Shown: positions 34,960 to 47,072, numbered from the stretch's first letter. The stretch: DNA of 64,000 nt from Antilocapra americana (GCA_007570785.1 ML660201.1:42896595-42960594); one strand, 5' to 3'. The notes: generated by a model from the letters alone, not told the origin. Made by a program: numbers and translations.

Positions 34960-35190
34960 CCAATCCTGGAGTCAATCCAGGAGTCAAAATGCCCGAGCTA
35001 GAATCCTGTCACTTCCTAGCCAAGTGACTCTTGGAAAGTCACCAACAGTCTCCGGGCCTCAGTTTCTTCATTGGCTACATATGGGTAATAATAGAGTAAC
35101 TTGCTCTTGTGGGTTGTTTTGAGGATTAAATGAGTTAATACGTGTCAGGTGTCTTGAATTTACCCGTCTCTTGGTAAACATTCAACAAGT
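34960..35190 (-). mobile_element. MIR SINE
   Basis: Antisense MIR: AGCCAAGTGACTCTTGGAAA, GGGCCTCAGTTTCTTCATTG and GAGGATTAAATGAGTTAATA. Confidence 0.85.
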
Positions 35191-35679
35191 ATCTGTATGT
35201 TTTCATCGTCATCATCCCAGGGCTTTGCCCACCCAAGGGAGCCTCAAGGAACTCGAAGATGATAAAGACAGAGGGCTTCAAACAGCTTGTGGAGTTGAGG
35301 GGAAAGGCCTAATGAAGGTACAACAGGAATAAGAATCCAAGGTCAATTATGGTGACCATAGGGAGGTATAAAGGGGAAAAGAGGTCAAGATGGGAGAAGG
35401 CTTCCCAAAGGCAGCAGCAGGGGAGGGCTGAGCCCCTGGCTTAGCAGAAGCTCAACAGCTCCTGGCTGAATTCAAGAAGAAGGCTGTGAAGACTGAAAAC
35501 TCAACAGGCAGCTCTAGGGACAAGGGCGGGAGTTTAGGGGAGTGAGAACAAGAAGCAGCAAAGGCTGAAAAGAAAGTAGGGAATGACTTTGGGGGCCAAG
35601 AACCTATGCAAGGAGCTGCGGCATAGGCCCGGGCGAGGCGGTGAGGCTGGACAGGATCCATGGTGCCCTCTTCTGTCTC

Positions 35680-36003
35680 TTTGTCATGTTAATTCCTGCC
35701 ATCCCTCAGTTTTCTACTGAAGCTCATCCCCTCAGCAAAGCCCTCTCTGACCCCAGACCAGAGTGGCCCCCCAGCCACACGCTGTCAGTGCACTTTCAGA
35801 GCACTGCAGGGACACTTGTACACATTAGCCTAGCTCTTTGAGGATGCCTGATTCCCGCACTAGGCTGTAATCTCCACCAGGGTACAGGCTGTGTCTCATT
35901 TCCCTTGTGCTCTACCCCCAGCCCAATGCAATACCTAGGACAAAGTAGCGAGAGGTAAAAATGTTTGTTGGATAAATGAATGAATGATAAATGAATAAAC
36001 AAA
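35680..36003 (+). mobile_element. L2 LINE 3' end
   Basis: Classic L2 end: TAGGCTGTAATCTCCACCAG and GTTTGTTGGATAAATGAATG. Confidence 0.8.
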
Positions 36004-37129
36004 AGAAACTATCAAATTAAGATTTTTCTTGCACTCCTGCTAAGAACCAGCCAAGGTCCGAGCAGCAGTGTTCTCTCTGTAGATGCTCTCTATCTTCCTC
36101 CTACACATGAAATGGAGAAATGGAGAAAGAAAGTGTTATTGATATATTTTGACAGCCTAGACTAAAAGCTGTTATACAAGAAGCAAAGAATTAATAGCCA
36201 TCATCTCTCAAATTTATACTACACTACTCAAGGGCTGAATTCAAGGACTTTTTAAAAAGAGCAGCAAGTATTCCTCTTCACACTTCAGCCCCTCTGCCTC
36301 TCCTTCTCCTCTTCTCTTAACCTAGCAATCTTGCCCACAAAATGGATCTGAGAAAGAAGAGAAATAGTGGAGCTTCACAGCCCATTGCAATGGGAACCTT
36401 AGGGGTGAGCTGGGAGATGTAAAATCACCATTGCAACCTAAAGCAGAAAGGTGACACCTACACATGGAGCTCAAAGGGACAAGTTTTCCCTTCCCAAGAC
36501 CCAGAAAAAGTACCTGTAGTGTGGCCTTGATGGGTATAAACTATGTCAACATTCCAGTGGGACTTTGCAATTTTTCAGAACATAGGAGCATTGAAGGAGT
36601 TTTTCCCCAAAGAGCAAAGGGTTACCAGTCTGCTATTTTGCCCCAGAATGAAAACGACCAATTAGTTTCTAAACAACCAGGAGGCTACATCTAATAACAC
36701 CTATCTTCTTGGATGTTGTCCTGGAAAGTGCACACACACACAGACACAGACACACACACACATACACGCACACTTCACCTTTAGATCACTGGGGACGAAT
36801 GGGATAGCTCCCAGGAATTTAGGTAAGCACCAAACAGTGGAGCTGTCAAGTCACCAGTAGCTTATGGTCATGGCTGAGGACACAGCAGAGCCGGTGGGAA
36901 TCTCTATGCTGTCCCTTATGATCCAGCCAACCTCTCTGAGCCTCAGTTCTTTCCACCTGTAAAGTTCATTCATTCCTCACAATCATTCATTTATTCCACA
37001 AATAGTCACTGATGGAGACGACTGTAGGAACCAAAAATAGAGCCACGAACAAGCCAACGGTCTTTGTCTGGAGAGCTGATGTCCTCCAGATCAGGCAGTG
37101 ACAATGACCTCAGAGGGTGGGTGCGTGGA
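36004..37129. other. CACNA2D3: Unique intronic sequence with (CA)n
   Basis: An interrupted (CA)n microsatellite at about 36729-36772. No gene recognised. Confidence 0.4.
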
Positions 37130-37350
37130 CAGTAAGAATAATGATGGCTGCCATTCATGAGATTCCTACGACTGCCAGACCCCGAGCTCAATTTGAGATT
37201 CATGATCTAATGGAAACTTCACAACAGTTCAGTGAGACAGAGATCACTTAAAGAAGGAGCAAGTGTAAAATAAGAAGCTAAGCAGCTCTCGAGGCCATAT
37301 ACTAGTCACAGGTGGAGCCAAGATTCAAACCCAGAGCCAGCTTCCAGCGC
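37130..37350 (+). mobile_element. MIR SINE
   Basis: CATGATCTAATGGAAACTTC and GGTGGAGCCAAGATTCAAAC fit the MIR core and 3' end. Confidence 0.65.
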
Positions 37351-38494
37351 CATGAACTTAACCCTCAGCCCCACTCTATGTTTGGCCCAAGCAGCCGTTG
37401 TTCCCAGGATGTACAAGTCCCTTTTCCTGAGCTGCTCAGGTTACATCCCAGCCTTCTCCCCAACTAAGACACTTCAGCTCTTCTTTCCTGGCTTCAGCCA
37501 GAAAAGATCACAGCACACTTGTTGAATGAATGCTGGCTAACTTTTTTTTCCCCCAATTTGGCAATTTAAAGTAATTAACGTCATTTAGTCAGGCATGTTA
37601 TTAAGTCCACATTCAAGGGAGGGTGGATCAGGGGAAATGAATATACCAGGTTATATAAATATCAATTTACTCACTGACTAAAATATCACAGAACTTCATC
37701 ATATGTCAAATATTTCAGTCCCTTTTATTTTTGCTTTTTTACATTCAAAGATGGCTCCATTCCCTGACACAAGTTGAAGAACAAGTCTGTGGTACAAAGA
37801 CTCCTGGGAAATAATGTTAGCAAAGACACTGGGGAGAATTTAGCAAGATGGGATATATTTTCTGCCTCCCCCAGCACGGATGCTACTCTGTCTTCTCCTG
37901 GCCATGTGGCTAAGTCTGCCTTGTCTTCTCAAGAGTTTGCCCTCACTGCTCCTAAGAGACTCTAAGCACCTAAAGGTGGAGGCAGCAGTATCTCCCTCCC
38001 TCCCTCTACTCCAGCAGGGGCCTGGTTCAGACAGAGGAAGGGTAACTGATGTTGAGAGGATGGACGGTCAATGGCAAAATGGTAAGAGTACCACCTGTCT
38101 CTGGTGGAGCTGACAGGCAACGTATAGGATGGGCCATCCTTTGGAACCACGCTGGGTCTCAGCACCGAGGGTCCTTGGAGCTCTGTGGAGCACAGCAGGC
38201 TCAGGGAGAAGCAGATCCCAGAGCTCAGTAGCATCAGAGCCAGAGCTGGAACCTGGACCTCAGCCTCGGGCCAGAGTCTTGCCCTCTCTAGACCTGCAAC
38301 CCTCGGGCCCAGCCCCATCGTACCCAGACAACCAGAAAAACCCAGGAAACCAAGTCAGCAAACCCACATCCGGATGGTAGGAAGATAAATTCTTGGAAGG
38401 AGGTGGGGTCACCGAATTGACTTTCCAAAAAGAAATAAATATGAACGGAATAGTCACTTTTGCATCTGGGAGTTGGGTGGTCCTCCACCTGACT
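37351..38494. other. CACNA2D3: Unique intronic sequence
   Basis: No gene or clear repeat. The open frames at 37962-38380 on both strands have no family resemblance. Confidence 0.4.
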
Positions 38495-38620
38495 GTCCCA
38501 GCGCTAGCTTTGTGATCTTGGGTCCAGGTTCCTCAAATGCAACACAGGACAGAAAACTACTCTGGGCCGGTTGTGAGGATTAAGTGAGAGGGTCTCTTTA
38601 TGCACTTGCTCATTCAACAG
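38495..38620 (-). mobile_element. MIR SINE fragment
   Basis: GCTTTGTGATCTTGGGTCC and TTGTGAGGATTAAGTGAGAG, antisense MIR. Confidence 0.6.
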
Positions 38621-39069
38621 ATGCTCAGGCAGCACCTCCTTGGGCCAGCCACTGGGCATGCCAAGAAGGACCAAGGCCTCATCCCCCCCCTCTGAATGAT
38701 GACCCCTGGTCAGAGAGGAGATGAGAAAACAAATACTGCCCACTAGGTACAATAAGAAATACCAGATGCAGCAGCTGCTCTAAGAGGAGGAGACCCAGTG
38801 TAACATGGGTACAAATATTCTTTGCAAATTCTCTAAGCTAAGCAAGAGATCAGGTATTTTGAAGACTACTGCTCATCTGTGCTTCCCAAACTTCCCTCTC
38901 CCACTTGCTTCCCCTCCCCTCCCCTCACATCTCCTCCCCATTGCCCCCATCATGCCATCCCCATATTGCCGCTAATTGGGTTCCCCATGCCAATGGCAAC
39001 ACTTGGGACCAATTAAGGTGGCCAGTGGCAATGGGAAAAAGCAAATGCAAGCACAGGTAATTAAGAGTA

Positions 39070-39290
39070 CAGGGGTCACAATCAGATGGCCCTGCGATCA
39101 AGAACCAATGCCACCACTTATACAAGCTTTGTGACTGTGGATAAGTCACTTCAACTCCTGGAATCTAAAGGTCCCCATCAAGAAAATGGGGCTCTCAGAG
39201 CACCCATCACATAGGGTTCTTGAGAAGGTGAAATGAAATTTACACAGAGACCTTAGCATCAAAAGAGGCTGATGGACATTAGCTATCACC
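39070..39290 (-). mobile_element. MIR SINE
   Basis: CTTTGTGACTGTGGATAAGT, then CATCAAGAAAATGGGGCTC, antisense MIR. Confidence 0.8.
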
Positions 39291-40285
39291 TTCTATCATT
39301 GTTACTGTGGAAAATACAACTTAAGTCTCAAAGATGAATGCTACACATTCCAGAACAAAATTATTTCAGCCAATCATTTACCCTGGTAACATTTAGACCA
39401 CTTGTTTCCCTTAACACATTTATTAGGTTATGAAATCAATTTATTGCTTATAGCCAGCCGGCTAAAATGAATAGAATAGTCTAGATTAGGATAGAAAAGA
39501 ATAGAACAGAACAGAATAAAATACAGTAGGGCAGAGTGCAGTCAAATCAAATAGACCAGACTGCACTGCAGGAAATAAAGCTTAGTGGATTCATAAAACT
39601 GGTGTTTCCCATGTGAAGCTGTGCAGAATGAGTTCATTGAACCATGTTTTTCTCACTGTGGACCATGGCCAAAAAAGTTTGAAAGCCACTGACTTAGAAA
39701 AAGAATGCAGTTGTGTGCCCAAGGGGTCCCTGGAGAAGCAATTCTTGTACCAGGGCGATTAGGAGTAGCTTTTATGGGAAGCAGATGGCATCCTTCATAG
39801 TGATGTTCACCAAACAATTTTCTGTTAGAGGGTTGGTAACCACAGGTCCCGGGAACCTATTTGGTAAGAAGAAAAACCATCGTTGACCTGTCAACAAATT
39901 TCTCCCTATCTTACAAATTGGAGAATGGCCTCTTCAACTCTGCTCAGTGATTCATAAATAAGCTGCTTCAACAATCAGGCATGCTCCTGGGTACCTTCTG
40001 ACTAAAAAGATTAAATGCCTGACAAAGCACCCATATCCATCGCAGAGAAAATCTCCAGTCACGCCACGCACATCAAGGAGGGCTGCGCCAAGTGCCAGCT
40101 TTAGCCTGGCTTCAGAGGCTGAGTACCATGCTGAGTACCAGGCCCAGGATGGAACAGACTCCACGTGGACACACAGACACAGAAGCAAAACATGGAGGAA
40201 AGAAGTGCGCATTTCCTCCCAGCAGGAAAGAGAGGGAATAACTGGATCTCTTTAGGAGAAGCCAGAGCCTTCCTGGGGTGGCATA
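39291..40285. other. CACNA2D3: Unique intronic sequence
   Basis: A GAATAGA-type simple repeat at about 39466-39525 and a faint MER5-like segment at about 39600-39695. Nothing coding. Confidence 0.4.
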
Positions 40286-40470
40286 TAATAGCATTTCTCA
40301 AAGCACAGTCGCTGGACCCCATCAGAATTAACTAAGACACTTGTTAATGCAGATTCCTGGGCCCCAGACCAAGCTCACTGAGTCCAAATCTTTTGTGATG
40401 GGTCCTTCGGAATCATACATTTTAAGCAGCTCCTCGGGTGATATTTCTGCACACCGAAGTCTGACATCCT
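40286..40470 (+). mobile_element. MER5A hAT-Charlie MITE
   Basis: ATTTCTCAAAGCACAGTCGC, AATGCAGATTCCTGGGCCCC and TTTTAAGCAGCTCCTCGGGT follow MER5A. Confidence 0.8.
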
Positions 40471-40939
40471 CCAGAGTCAGGGCTCAGCAACAAGACAAGG
40501 ACAACAGGTCAGCAGTGTAGATGGCTGGAATGGCCTGGGCCGAGGCATGGAGGCGTGACCCAGCCTGATGTGGTGGGACTCTGCGCAGTGTGCTGTCACT
40601 GAAGCGTCTGGGGCAAGGATGCCAAAGGTGACCACAGCAGCAAAAGCCACTGTGGCACCCCGCACAGCCCTGCACGCCTCATTGAGTATTCCACGAGTGC
40701 TTGTCGAAGCAGGAAGGAAGGGGTGAGGGAAGAAAGAAGCAAGAAAACATTCCCAATATTTGGTCCAAAGCCAACGGGTTCTTGTAGGTCTGTTAAGACA
40801 GCTAATGATTTTTCCAAACCATGAGATTCTCCCCCAAAAGAAGCATTTGGTCCTGTGAACCTTTCTTGTGGAAAAGGAGAAGGTTGAGACCTCAGGTTTT
40901 CAGACGGATTTATTAGTAATATATAAACACTAGACTGTC
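40471..40939. other. CACNA2D3: Unique intronic sequence
   Basis: No gene or repeat recognised. Confidence 0.4.
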
Positions 40940-41157
40940 AGGCTTCCCAGGTGGCTCAGTGGTAAAGAATCCGCCTGCCAATGCAGAAGACGAAGGTTTG
41001 ATCCCTGGGTTGGGAGATCCCTTGGAGAAGGAAATGGCAATCAACTCAAGTATCCTTGCCAGAAAAATGCTATGGACAGAAGAGCCTAGCAGGCTAGAGT
41101 CCATGGCGGGCTAAGTCCATGGGGTTGCAAAGAGTCAGACACAGTTGAGCAAATGAC

Positions 41158-41160
<3 letters not shown>
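40940..41160 (+). mobile_element. Bov-tA SINE
   Basis: Sense copy from GGCTTCCCAGGTGGCTCAG to AGACACAGTTGAGCAAATGA. It is followed directly by a (CA)n tract. Confidence 0.92.

Positions 41161-41193
<33 letters not shown>
41161..41193. repeat. (CA)n microsatellite
   Basis: GCGCGCACACAC run of about 16 CA units grown from the SINE tail. Confidence 0.95.
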
Positions 41194-41195
<2 letters not shown>

Positions 41196-41791
41196 ATGAA
41201 TCATTCGGTTTCCTACTCACTTTGCTAATGTAGATCCCTTTACTAAGGGAGCCATTCCCCACTGATGCATTGGGACAAAATATTTTGGCTGTTAAAAAAG
41301 AGAGACCTTGGGAGAACAGTTTCTCTAGGTGAAAGTCAGGCTTAAATGTGATGTAATCTGAAGAAATGTTACAAAGGCCCCTCTGCCTGGAGAGTAGAGA
41401 AGACTTCCTGTGGAGGGCGACAGGAGCTTTGAAAAGCTGGGGCGGGAAGGGGAGGGCATGGGGCTAGAGGCTGCCTCCCCTGGTCCTGGGAGAAACCAGC
41501 ACAAGGTCGTGACACCTTCCTCCCCTCTATGAATTCAACACCCAGATCAACACACAAGTGAGGGGGCTGAGAGGGGAAATGTCAGAAGTCACACATGGGC
41601 CACTCCTGATGCACTGTGACCTCTGGGGCATGCCACCAGGTCCCAAGCACGTACCCCCAAGCTGGAAGGGCTGGACTGGTTCCCACAATCTGCCCCAATT
41701 AGGAGATCTCACCCCCTTCTAGGTGAGTCTTCAGGCTCAGTAGGAAGGTAGGAAATGGGCAACAAATTCTGATAACTGTGGGGTGTTGATA
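41194..41791. other. CACNA2D3: Unique intronic sequence
   Basis: No gene or repeat recognised. Confidence 0.4.
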
Positions 41792-41995
41792 CTGTTGTTG
41801 CTCAATCACTCAGTCATGTCCAACTCTTTCTGATCCCATGAACTGTAGCCCACTAGGCTCCCCTGTCCATAGGATTTCCCAGGCAAAAATACTGAAGTGG
41901 GTTGCCATTTCCTTCTCCAGAGGATCTTCCCAGCCCAAGGATCAAACTTGTGTTTCCTGCTTTGCAGGGTTATTCTTTACCACTGAGCCACCACG
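41792..41995 (-). mobile_element. Bov-tA SINE
   Basis: Antisense from TTGTTGCTCAATCACTCAGT to CACTGAGCCACCACGGACC. Confidence 0.88.
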
Positions 41996-42734
41996 GACCA
42001 CACAGCAAATTCCTGGTATGGTAAGAAATGGAGGGCTCCAAAGAGCAAAAATCACCCGGCAAGCTTCACCAGACTCCATAGACTAAGATGCCAGGGAAGA
42101 GGCAGACTCAAGACTTCAGGAACCTCAAGATGCCAGACTCTGTTGGGCCTGACACTGGGAGAAGGCGGGGCTGGAGCTAAACGTCCCCCCATTAAATCCA
42201 TGTCATTTAGCTCTCTCCTCCCAGCCAGATGCTCCAGCTCAGCTCGGAGGGGCTGTGCTGGGTACAGATTCTCAGCATGTCCAGGGGCCAGGCCGGAAAA
42301 AGAGAAGGGACAACTGAGCTCGCACGATACCAATGCAAATCACCCAAACTTGCTTTCTGGCTTCTCACAAGGTCTCATCCTGATGGAGGTGCTGGAAGGA
42401 GTCTATGCAGAGAGGCCGCCCAGGAGCAGGGAGCGCTGCACCGTGGATGCTGCAGCAGACGAGGACACAGCTCCCAAATGCCTGCAATGCACAGACTCAG
42501 AAACACTGTCCCCGGGATGTACAAAATAACCAGACAAAATACCCAAACACTCGTAAAACAAAAGGAAGCCGCACAGGGAAGGTGACATGATCAGCAAACA
42601 CCGTGTGGCATCTTGAGGCCAGCAGGGCCTCGGAAAAGGCCAGGTAATGACCCCACAAGAAGGTGAAAGGGAGGGAAATTAAAATTCACATTTCTCCCTA
42701 ATGTCACCTGGAATGTGGCTTTGGAGCACTTTGT
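41996..42734. other. CACNA2D3: Unique intronic sequence
   Basis: No gene or repeat recognised. It leads into the CpG cluster. Confidence 0.4.
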
Positions 42735-42764
42735 GGAATTAGCTGCAGCAGCTTCCTAATTGCC

Positions 42765-42920
42765 TTTGCCGAGCTGCCGCCCCCAGGTTGATGGCGGCGG
42801 CTGCAGCGGCCCCATCAGTCTCGCTTGGTGCTCCTCCGGCACTGCGGTGCCCCTGCCGCAGCTGCTCAGCTTGGCGCAGCGGAGGCGCCGCCGGGACCCC
42901 TCTGCCGGGCTGAGAGGCTT
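42765..42920. promoter_or_regulatory. Short intronic CpG cluster
   Basis: About 155 bp with a high density of CpG (GCGGCGGCTGCAGCGGCC, CTTGGCGCAGCGGAGGCGCC and more), unlike the surrounding CpG-poor intron. A 40-codon plus-strand frame starts at 42791 with an alanine-rich MAAAAAAPS segment and stops at about 42913. I do not recognise the peptide. It may be an enhancer, an alternative promoter or a fossil GC-rich exon. Confidence 0.5.
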
Positions 42921-42968
42921 CAGAGTGGAGAGACTCGACCATGTTTTCAGGGGGCTGATGGAGATGGG

Positions 42969-43214
42969 CTGGGATGCTCCCCAGGAGGAGAGAGAGGGTC
43001 GTGGGCTGGAAGTGAGGACCAGCTGGCTGGAAGGTCTGGCAGTCCCTGCTGGCACCAAGCAGGCTACGGGCAAGTGACCCAAGTCCAGGGCTTCAGGGTT
43101 GGACAGTTGGAGCTGGGAGGCAGCCCTGACGTTTTGCAGCATCTGCACCTGATGATAGGGGCTCAGAAAACCCAATGTAGGAGGGTAATGCAGAAAGGAA
43201 TGTGAAGGACCTTG
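42969..43214. repeat. 246-bp direct duplication, copy 1
   Basis: Identical to 44189-44434 except for one base (G at 43131, T at 44351). The offset is exactly 1,220 bp with no indel. It starts CTGGGATGCTCCCCAGGAGG and ends AATGTGAAGGACCTTG. No transposon family recognised. Confidence 0.97.
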
Positions 43215-43689
43215 TTTTGGTCTGTGCTCAAGAGCGCTGTTCCCATCACCAGCACGTGAGCACCAGGAAAAGGCTCCTTTGTTTATCTGCACTTTCATGC
43301 ATTCCACAAACAGCCCCTGAAGCCCACCCCAAAGGCAGCTCTGCACTCAGTGCCAAAGGAAGACCCTCTCCCATCAGAAAGCAGGAGCCTGCCCTGGGAG
43401 ATTTCAGGTCCAGCTTACCTGCCTCCTTCTCCACATCCCCACCCACAGTGAGAGAGATAAGGGTCCTCAGGATATCACACTTCCCCAGAAGTGCCTGGAC
43501 AGATCCGCCAGACTCTTTCCATGTAAAATACAACTGACCCTGTGGGCCCAGGGGCTGGAGCCTTCAAGTTAGCTGTCAATCATGCAGAAAAACATGCACA
43601 ATTCTCTTTTCCCGGAGAGAAAAAGAAAAAGAAGCTCCAACAAATATCCCAGAGAGACAGACAAACAGTGGGGATGACACAAAGGGGAA
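43215..43689. other. CACNA2D3: Unique intronic sequence
   Basis: Lies between the duplicated blocks. No gene or repeat recognised. Confidence 0.4.
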
Positions 43690-43850
43690 GCTAAAATTTA
43701 ATGGGCACTTTCCAGATGTCCAGTTCTGTGCTCAGACGGTTACCACATATTGGTAATGCTCACCATTTTACAAATAAGGAGCCTGAGGCCCGGAAGTGAA
43801 ACCCACTAGAGCCAGGCTGGATCTCAAAGTCAGATCCGTCATGTATTCAT
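43690..43850 (+). mobile_element. MIR SINE
   Basis: CCATTTTACAAATAAGGAGC and GAGCCTGAGGCCCGGAAGTG, MIR 3' half. Confidence 0.75.
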
Positions 43851-44023
43851 ACCCAGGTCCCAGAGCCCAACCCGGCTCTTCCACATCACGGCATATACAA
43901 AAAGGGAAATTTAGCCAAATTCAATGAGATGCTCAGAAAGACTTCTGAAGAGTCAGCCCTCAAGAGGGGAGGGCTGGCTAACCCTGAAAAGAAATCAAAA
44001 GACAAGCAATATTGTTTTAGTAT

Positions 44024-44041
44024 TAAAAAAAAAAAAAAAAG
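44024..44041. repeat. Poly-A tract
   Basis: About 17 consecutive A residues. No retroposed body could be assigned to it. Confidence 0.9.
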
Positions 44042-44188
44042 GAAAAGTATAGAAACCTAGAGGGCGGACTGGGCTCACCCCTCTTTCCAGCTCCTTTTTC
44101 ATTCTGTATTATGAAAGCAGATGACAGTTCACCAAAAAGACTAAGAATTCTGTTGGGGAAAGGATTAAGAGCATGGAAGAAATTGCTC

Positions 44189-44434
44189 CTGGGATGCTCC
44201 CCAGGAGGAGAGAGAGGGTCGTGGGCTGGAAGTGAGGACCAGCTGGCTGGAAGGTCTGGCAGTCCCTGCTGGCACCAAGCAGGCTACGGGCAAGTGACCC
44301 AAGTCCAGGGCTTCAGGGTTGGACAGTTGGAGCTGGGAGGCAGCCCTGACTTTTTGCAGCATCTGCACCTGATGATAGGGGCTCAGAAAACCCAATGTAG
44401 GAGGGTAATGCAGAAAGGAATGTGAAGGACCTTG
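44189..44434. repeat. 246-bp direct duplication, copy 2
   Basis: Second copy of 42969-43214 in the same orientation, with one mismatch. Flanking sequences differ immediately outside the block on both sides. No poly-A tail or inverted ends are present, and I did not identify a target duplication. Confidence 0.97.
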
Positions 44435-44559
44435 ATGAGTCACTAGCAGGCCAAGACCAAAGCATGGGGAACATCTCGTCCTGGGAATACCCAGAGGTCC
44501 CTCCTCAGACCCTACCCGAGGCCAGGCAGCTGAACAGGACTCACAACACACAGTTCCAT

Positions 44560-44755
44560 GCCTGCCTTGGTCACTTGGAACTGGGCATTCTTGGACCAAG
44601 GAATATTCTCTGTCTTGGTTTCTGCATCTCTCACATAGAGATGACGACAGAACCAAACACAGGAGTGGTTGTGAGAAATTAAATGAAAGCATGCAAATAA
44701 AGCACATGGCACCACGTGCAAAGTACCTGCATCATTATTATGATCACTGCCTAAG
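44560..44755 (-). mobile_element. MIR SINE
   Basis: GTCTTGGTTTCTGCATCTC and TTGTGAGAAATTAAATGAAA, antisense MIR. Confidence 0.7.
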
Positions 44756-44929
44756 AAAACCTTGTGGGGCTCAGTGGTGGGCAGCACTAGTGGAGGGACT
44801 GCCAAGTGGCCTGATATTAAATTTCTACCCCACCCCTCCCAGTGCACAAACTACTGTCTTCAGCAGCCCATCTGCCCTGATATGTGGAAGCAGCTACTGA
44901 AGAAAAATAATAACAACAGCAGCAATAGC

Positions 44930-45150
44930 CCACCTTTCGTAAATATTTCCTCTGAGCCACTTATTGTCAACCATCCTGTGTGCATCTTCTCACTTGCATC
45001 TCTCATCACCACCCTAGAAGTTAGTACCATTGTGCCCATTTAACAGATAAGAACACTGAGGTTCAGCAACTGACTTCTCAGGGGTCTGAGACTAGTCAGC
45101 AGTAGCACTGGACTCTACCCTGTGGAGGCAGGTCTCAGATCCAGACTTCT
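44930..45150 (+). mobile_element. MIR SINE
   Basis: CCCATTTAACAGATAAGAAC and ACTGAGGTTCAGCAACTGAC. Confidence 0.75.
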
Positions 45151-45732
45151 ACCTCTACACGGTTCTGCCTTCCCAAGACCAACAGCCTCTCTTTAAAATA
45201 AAATGTAAAAAATCCATAATCCTCTAATCTCTTTCTCAGTTTACATATGTTTCATATCACTCATAAGGCATTTGTTTCATGCAAAAGTAACTGGAAATCT
45301 TGTTGTTTAAATAGGAATTCCAACTATGTTTCCATAATTCTGAAATTCCTGTTCCAGGAAATGCGTCTTGCAAGCTTTTTTAAAAAGATTAGTGAGCTGT
45401 GAGCCCTTTCGTGAGATGATTACACCTTATTTGGGGGTGACTAGATGATTCCTGATGTTCTGAAATACTGGAAACTGGCTACAGACCCTGGAATTTTAAA
45501 GTAGTTACTAGTCTTTAACAAAGGGAAGACAGCCTGTGTATATGAAAACGCGCCAACACATACACACACACACACACGTCTTTTACTGGTTGCCTGACGA
45601 TGATTCCTTCAACGTGTGCCCTCAAAAGCACAGCTTTCTGAGAGCGGCCCAGGCCAACATCAAAAAGAAATAACATTCGAACTTGAGTTTCAGGGTCCCA
45701 GAAATCAAACAATCCTCACTGACATGACTGCA
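45151..45732. other. CACNA2D3: Unique intronic sequence with (CA)n
   Basis: A (CA)n microsatellite at about 45558-45578. Nothing else recognised. Confidence 0.4.
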
Positions 45733-45962
45733 TGCGTGCATGTTCAGTCGTGTCCAACTCTTTGCGACCCCAAGCACTGTACTCAGGCTCCTCTGTCCAT
45801 GGAATTTTATGGACAATGCTTGCCTATTCTTTAGGCAGGAATATTGGAGTGGGTTGTCATTTCCTACTCCAGAGAATCTTTCTGACCCAGAGATTGGACC
45901 TGAGTCTCTTGCATCTCCTCATTGGCAGGCAATTTCTTTACCACTCAGCCACCTGGGAGGCC
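45733..45962 (-). mobile_element. Bov-tA SINE
   Basis: Antisense from CGTGCATGTTCAGTCGTGTC to CAGCCACCTGGGAGGCCCC. Confidence 0.9.
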
Positions 45963-46640
45963 CCTTCATTGATGTCAAGTGGGGCAAAAACCTATGCTCA
46001 CTGAGCTGTTTGGACATGAGGCAGTATACTGTGTTAATAGAAATTTCACTGATGATGGAAACTGGTAGGAGCTAGGAGTAAAGCCATATGTTATGACTCG
46101 TGGCCCAAGATTTCCTATCTCCAACGGATTTACTGCCTCCCACGTCTATTGTTCTTTTTACACTTTTTTTCTGCCTCTGCCTTGACAAAGCACAATGGAA
46201 ATGGTATTTCGGATGGCACAGGTACAAAGAGCCAAACGCCTGCCCCGTGTTTATCTCACCTTGCTTTGCAAATTACAGTACACAGGGATAACAAGAACAA
46301 AAGTGACTTCCACAACTGCCCACCTGTACTGTACAAGGGATGAGTGGGAAGAATTAGGAAAAGAAAGCAAAAAAAAAAAAAAAATCCACCTCCATGGGAA
46401 CATAATGAATACTTCTGTTTGCCTTTGCGCCCCTGTCACATTAAATGTCCAAAACATATATGACCTTAATCCTAAGAATTCATTGTGGAATCAAAGTGAC
46501 TAAAATTCCAGAAGTTTCTCTTGCTCTTCGTTAATAATGAAGTAGAAACTATAAGTGAGAGAGTAGGCCAGAGAACTAAGGCTTCCCAGGTGCCCCATAT
46601 TGTTCAAAGCTACGTCATCTGTGTTCTACCAACTAGCCCT
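45963..46640. other. CACNA2D3: Unique intronic sequence
   Basis: An A-run at about 46369-46384. No gene recognised. Confidence 0.4.
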
Positions 46641-46644
46641 CCCC

Positions 46645-46768
46645 AAAGTCCTGTGATACAGGAGCTTTTATTATTAGTTCTATTCTGTCAACGCATAAAC
46701 CAAGGCCCAGAGAGACAAAGTTAGTGACTGACAGAGTAGAATTCAACTCCAAAGCGCATGCTTTGAAA
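46645..46768 (+). mobile_element. MIR SINE fragment
   Basis: GCATAAACCAAGGCCCAGAG followed by AGTTAGTGACTGACAGAGT, MIR-like. Confidence 0.5.
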
Positions 46769-46791
46769 AAAAAAAAAAATCTCTTCAGGTT

Positions 46792-47072
46792 CTTCCCTGG
46801 TAGTCCAGTGGTTAAGAGTCTGCTTGCCAATGCAGGGGACACAGGTTCGATCCCTAGTCCAGGAGGATCCCACATGTCGTGTGGCAACTGAGCCCGTGTG
46901 CCACAACTACTGAGCCTGTGTGCCCCAGAGCTTGTGCTCCGAAACGAGAGGCCACCACAAGGAGAAGCTCACGCACCACAATAAGAAAGCCAAGTGCAGC
47001 AACAAAGATCCAGTGCAGCCAACAGTTAAAATTAACAAAATTTTAAAAACAAATAAAGTTTTTTTAAAAATC
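46792..47072 (+). mobile_element. CHR-2-type SINE, long copy
   Basis: Begins TTCCCTGGTAGTCCAGTGGT. It continues through the long CHR-2 body (GCCACAACTACTGAGCC, AAAGCCAAGTGCAGCAAC) to an A-rich tail. Confidence 0.9.

Noticed and set aside
44024..44041. Poly-A tract as the end of a processed pseudogene starting near the CpG cluster at 42.77 kb
   Set aside because: The intervening DNA contains a MIR and no recognisable coding body, so a retrocopy cannot be supported.
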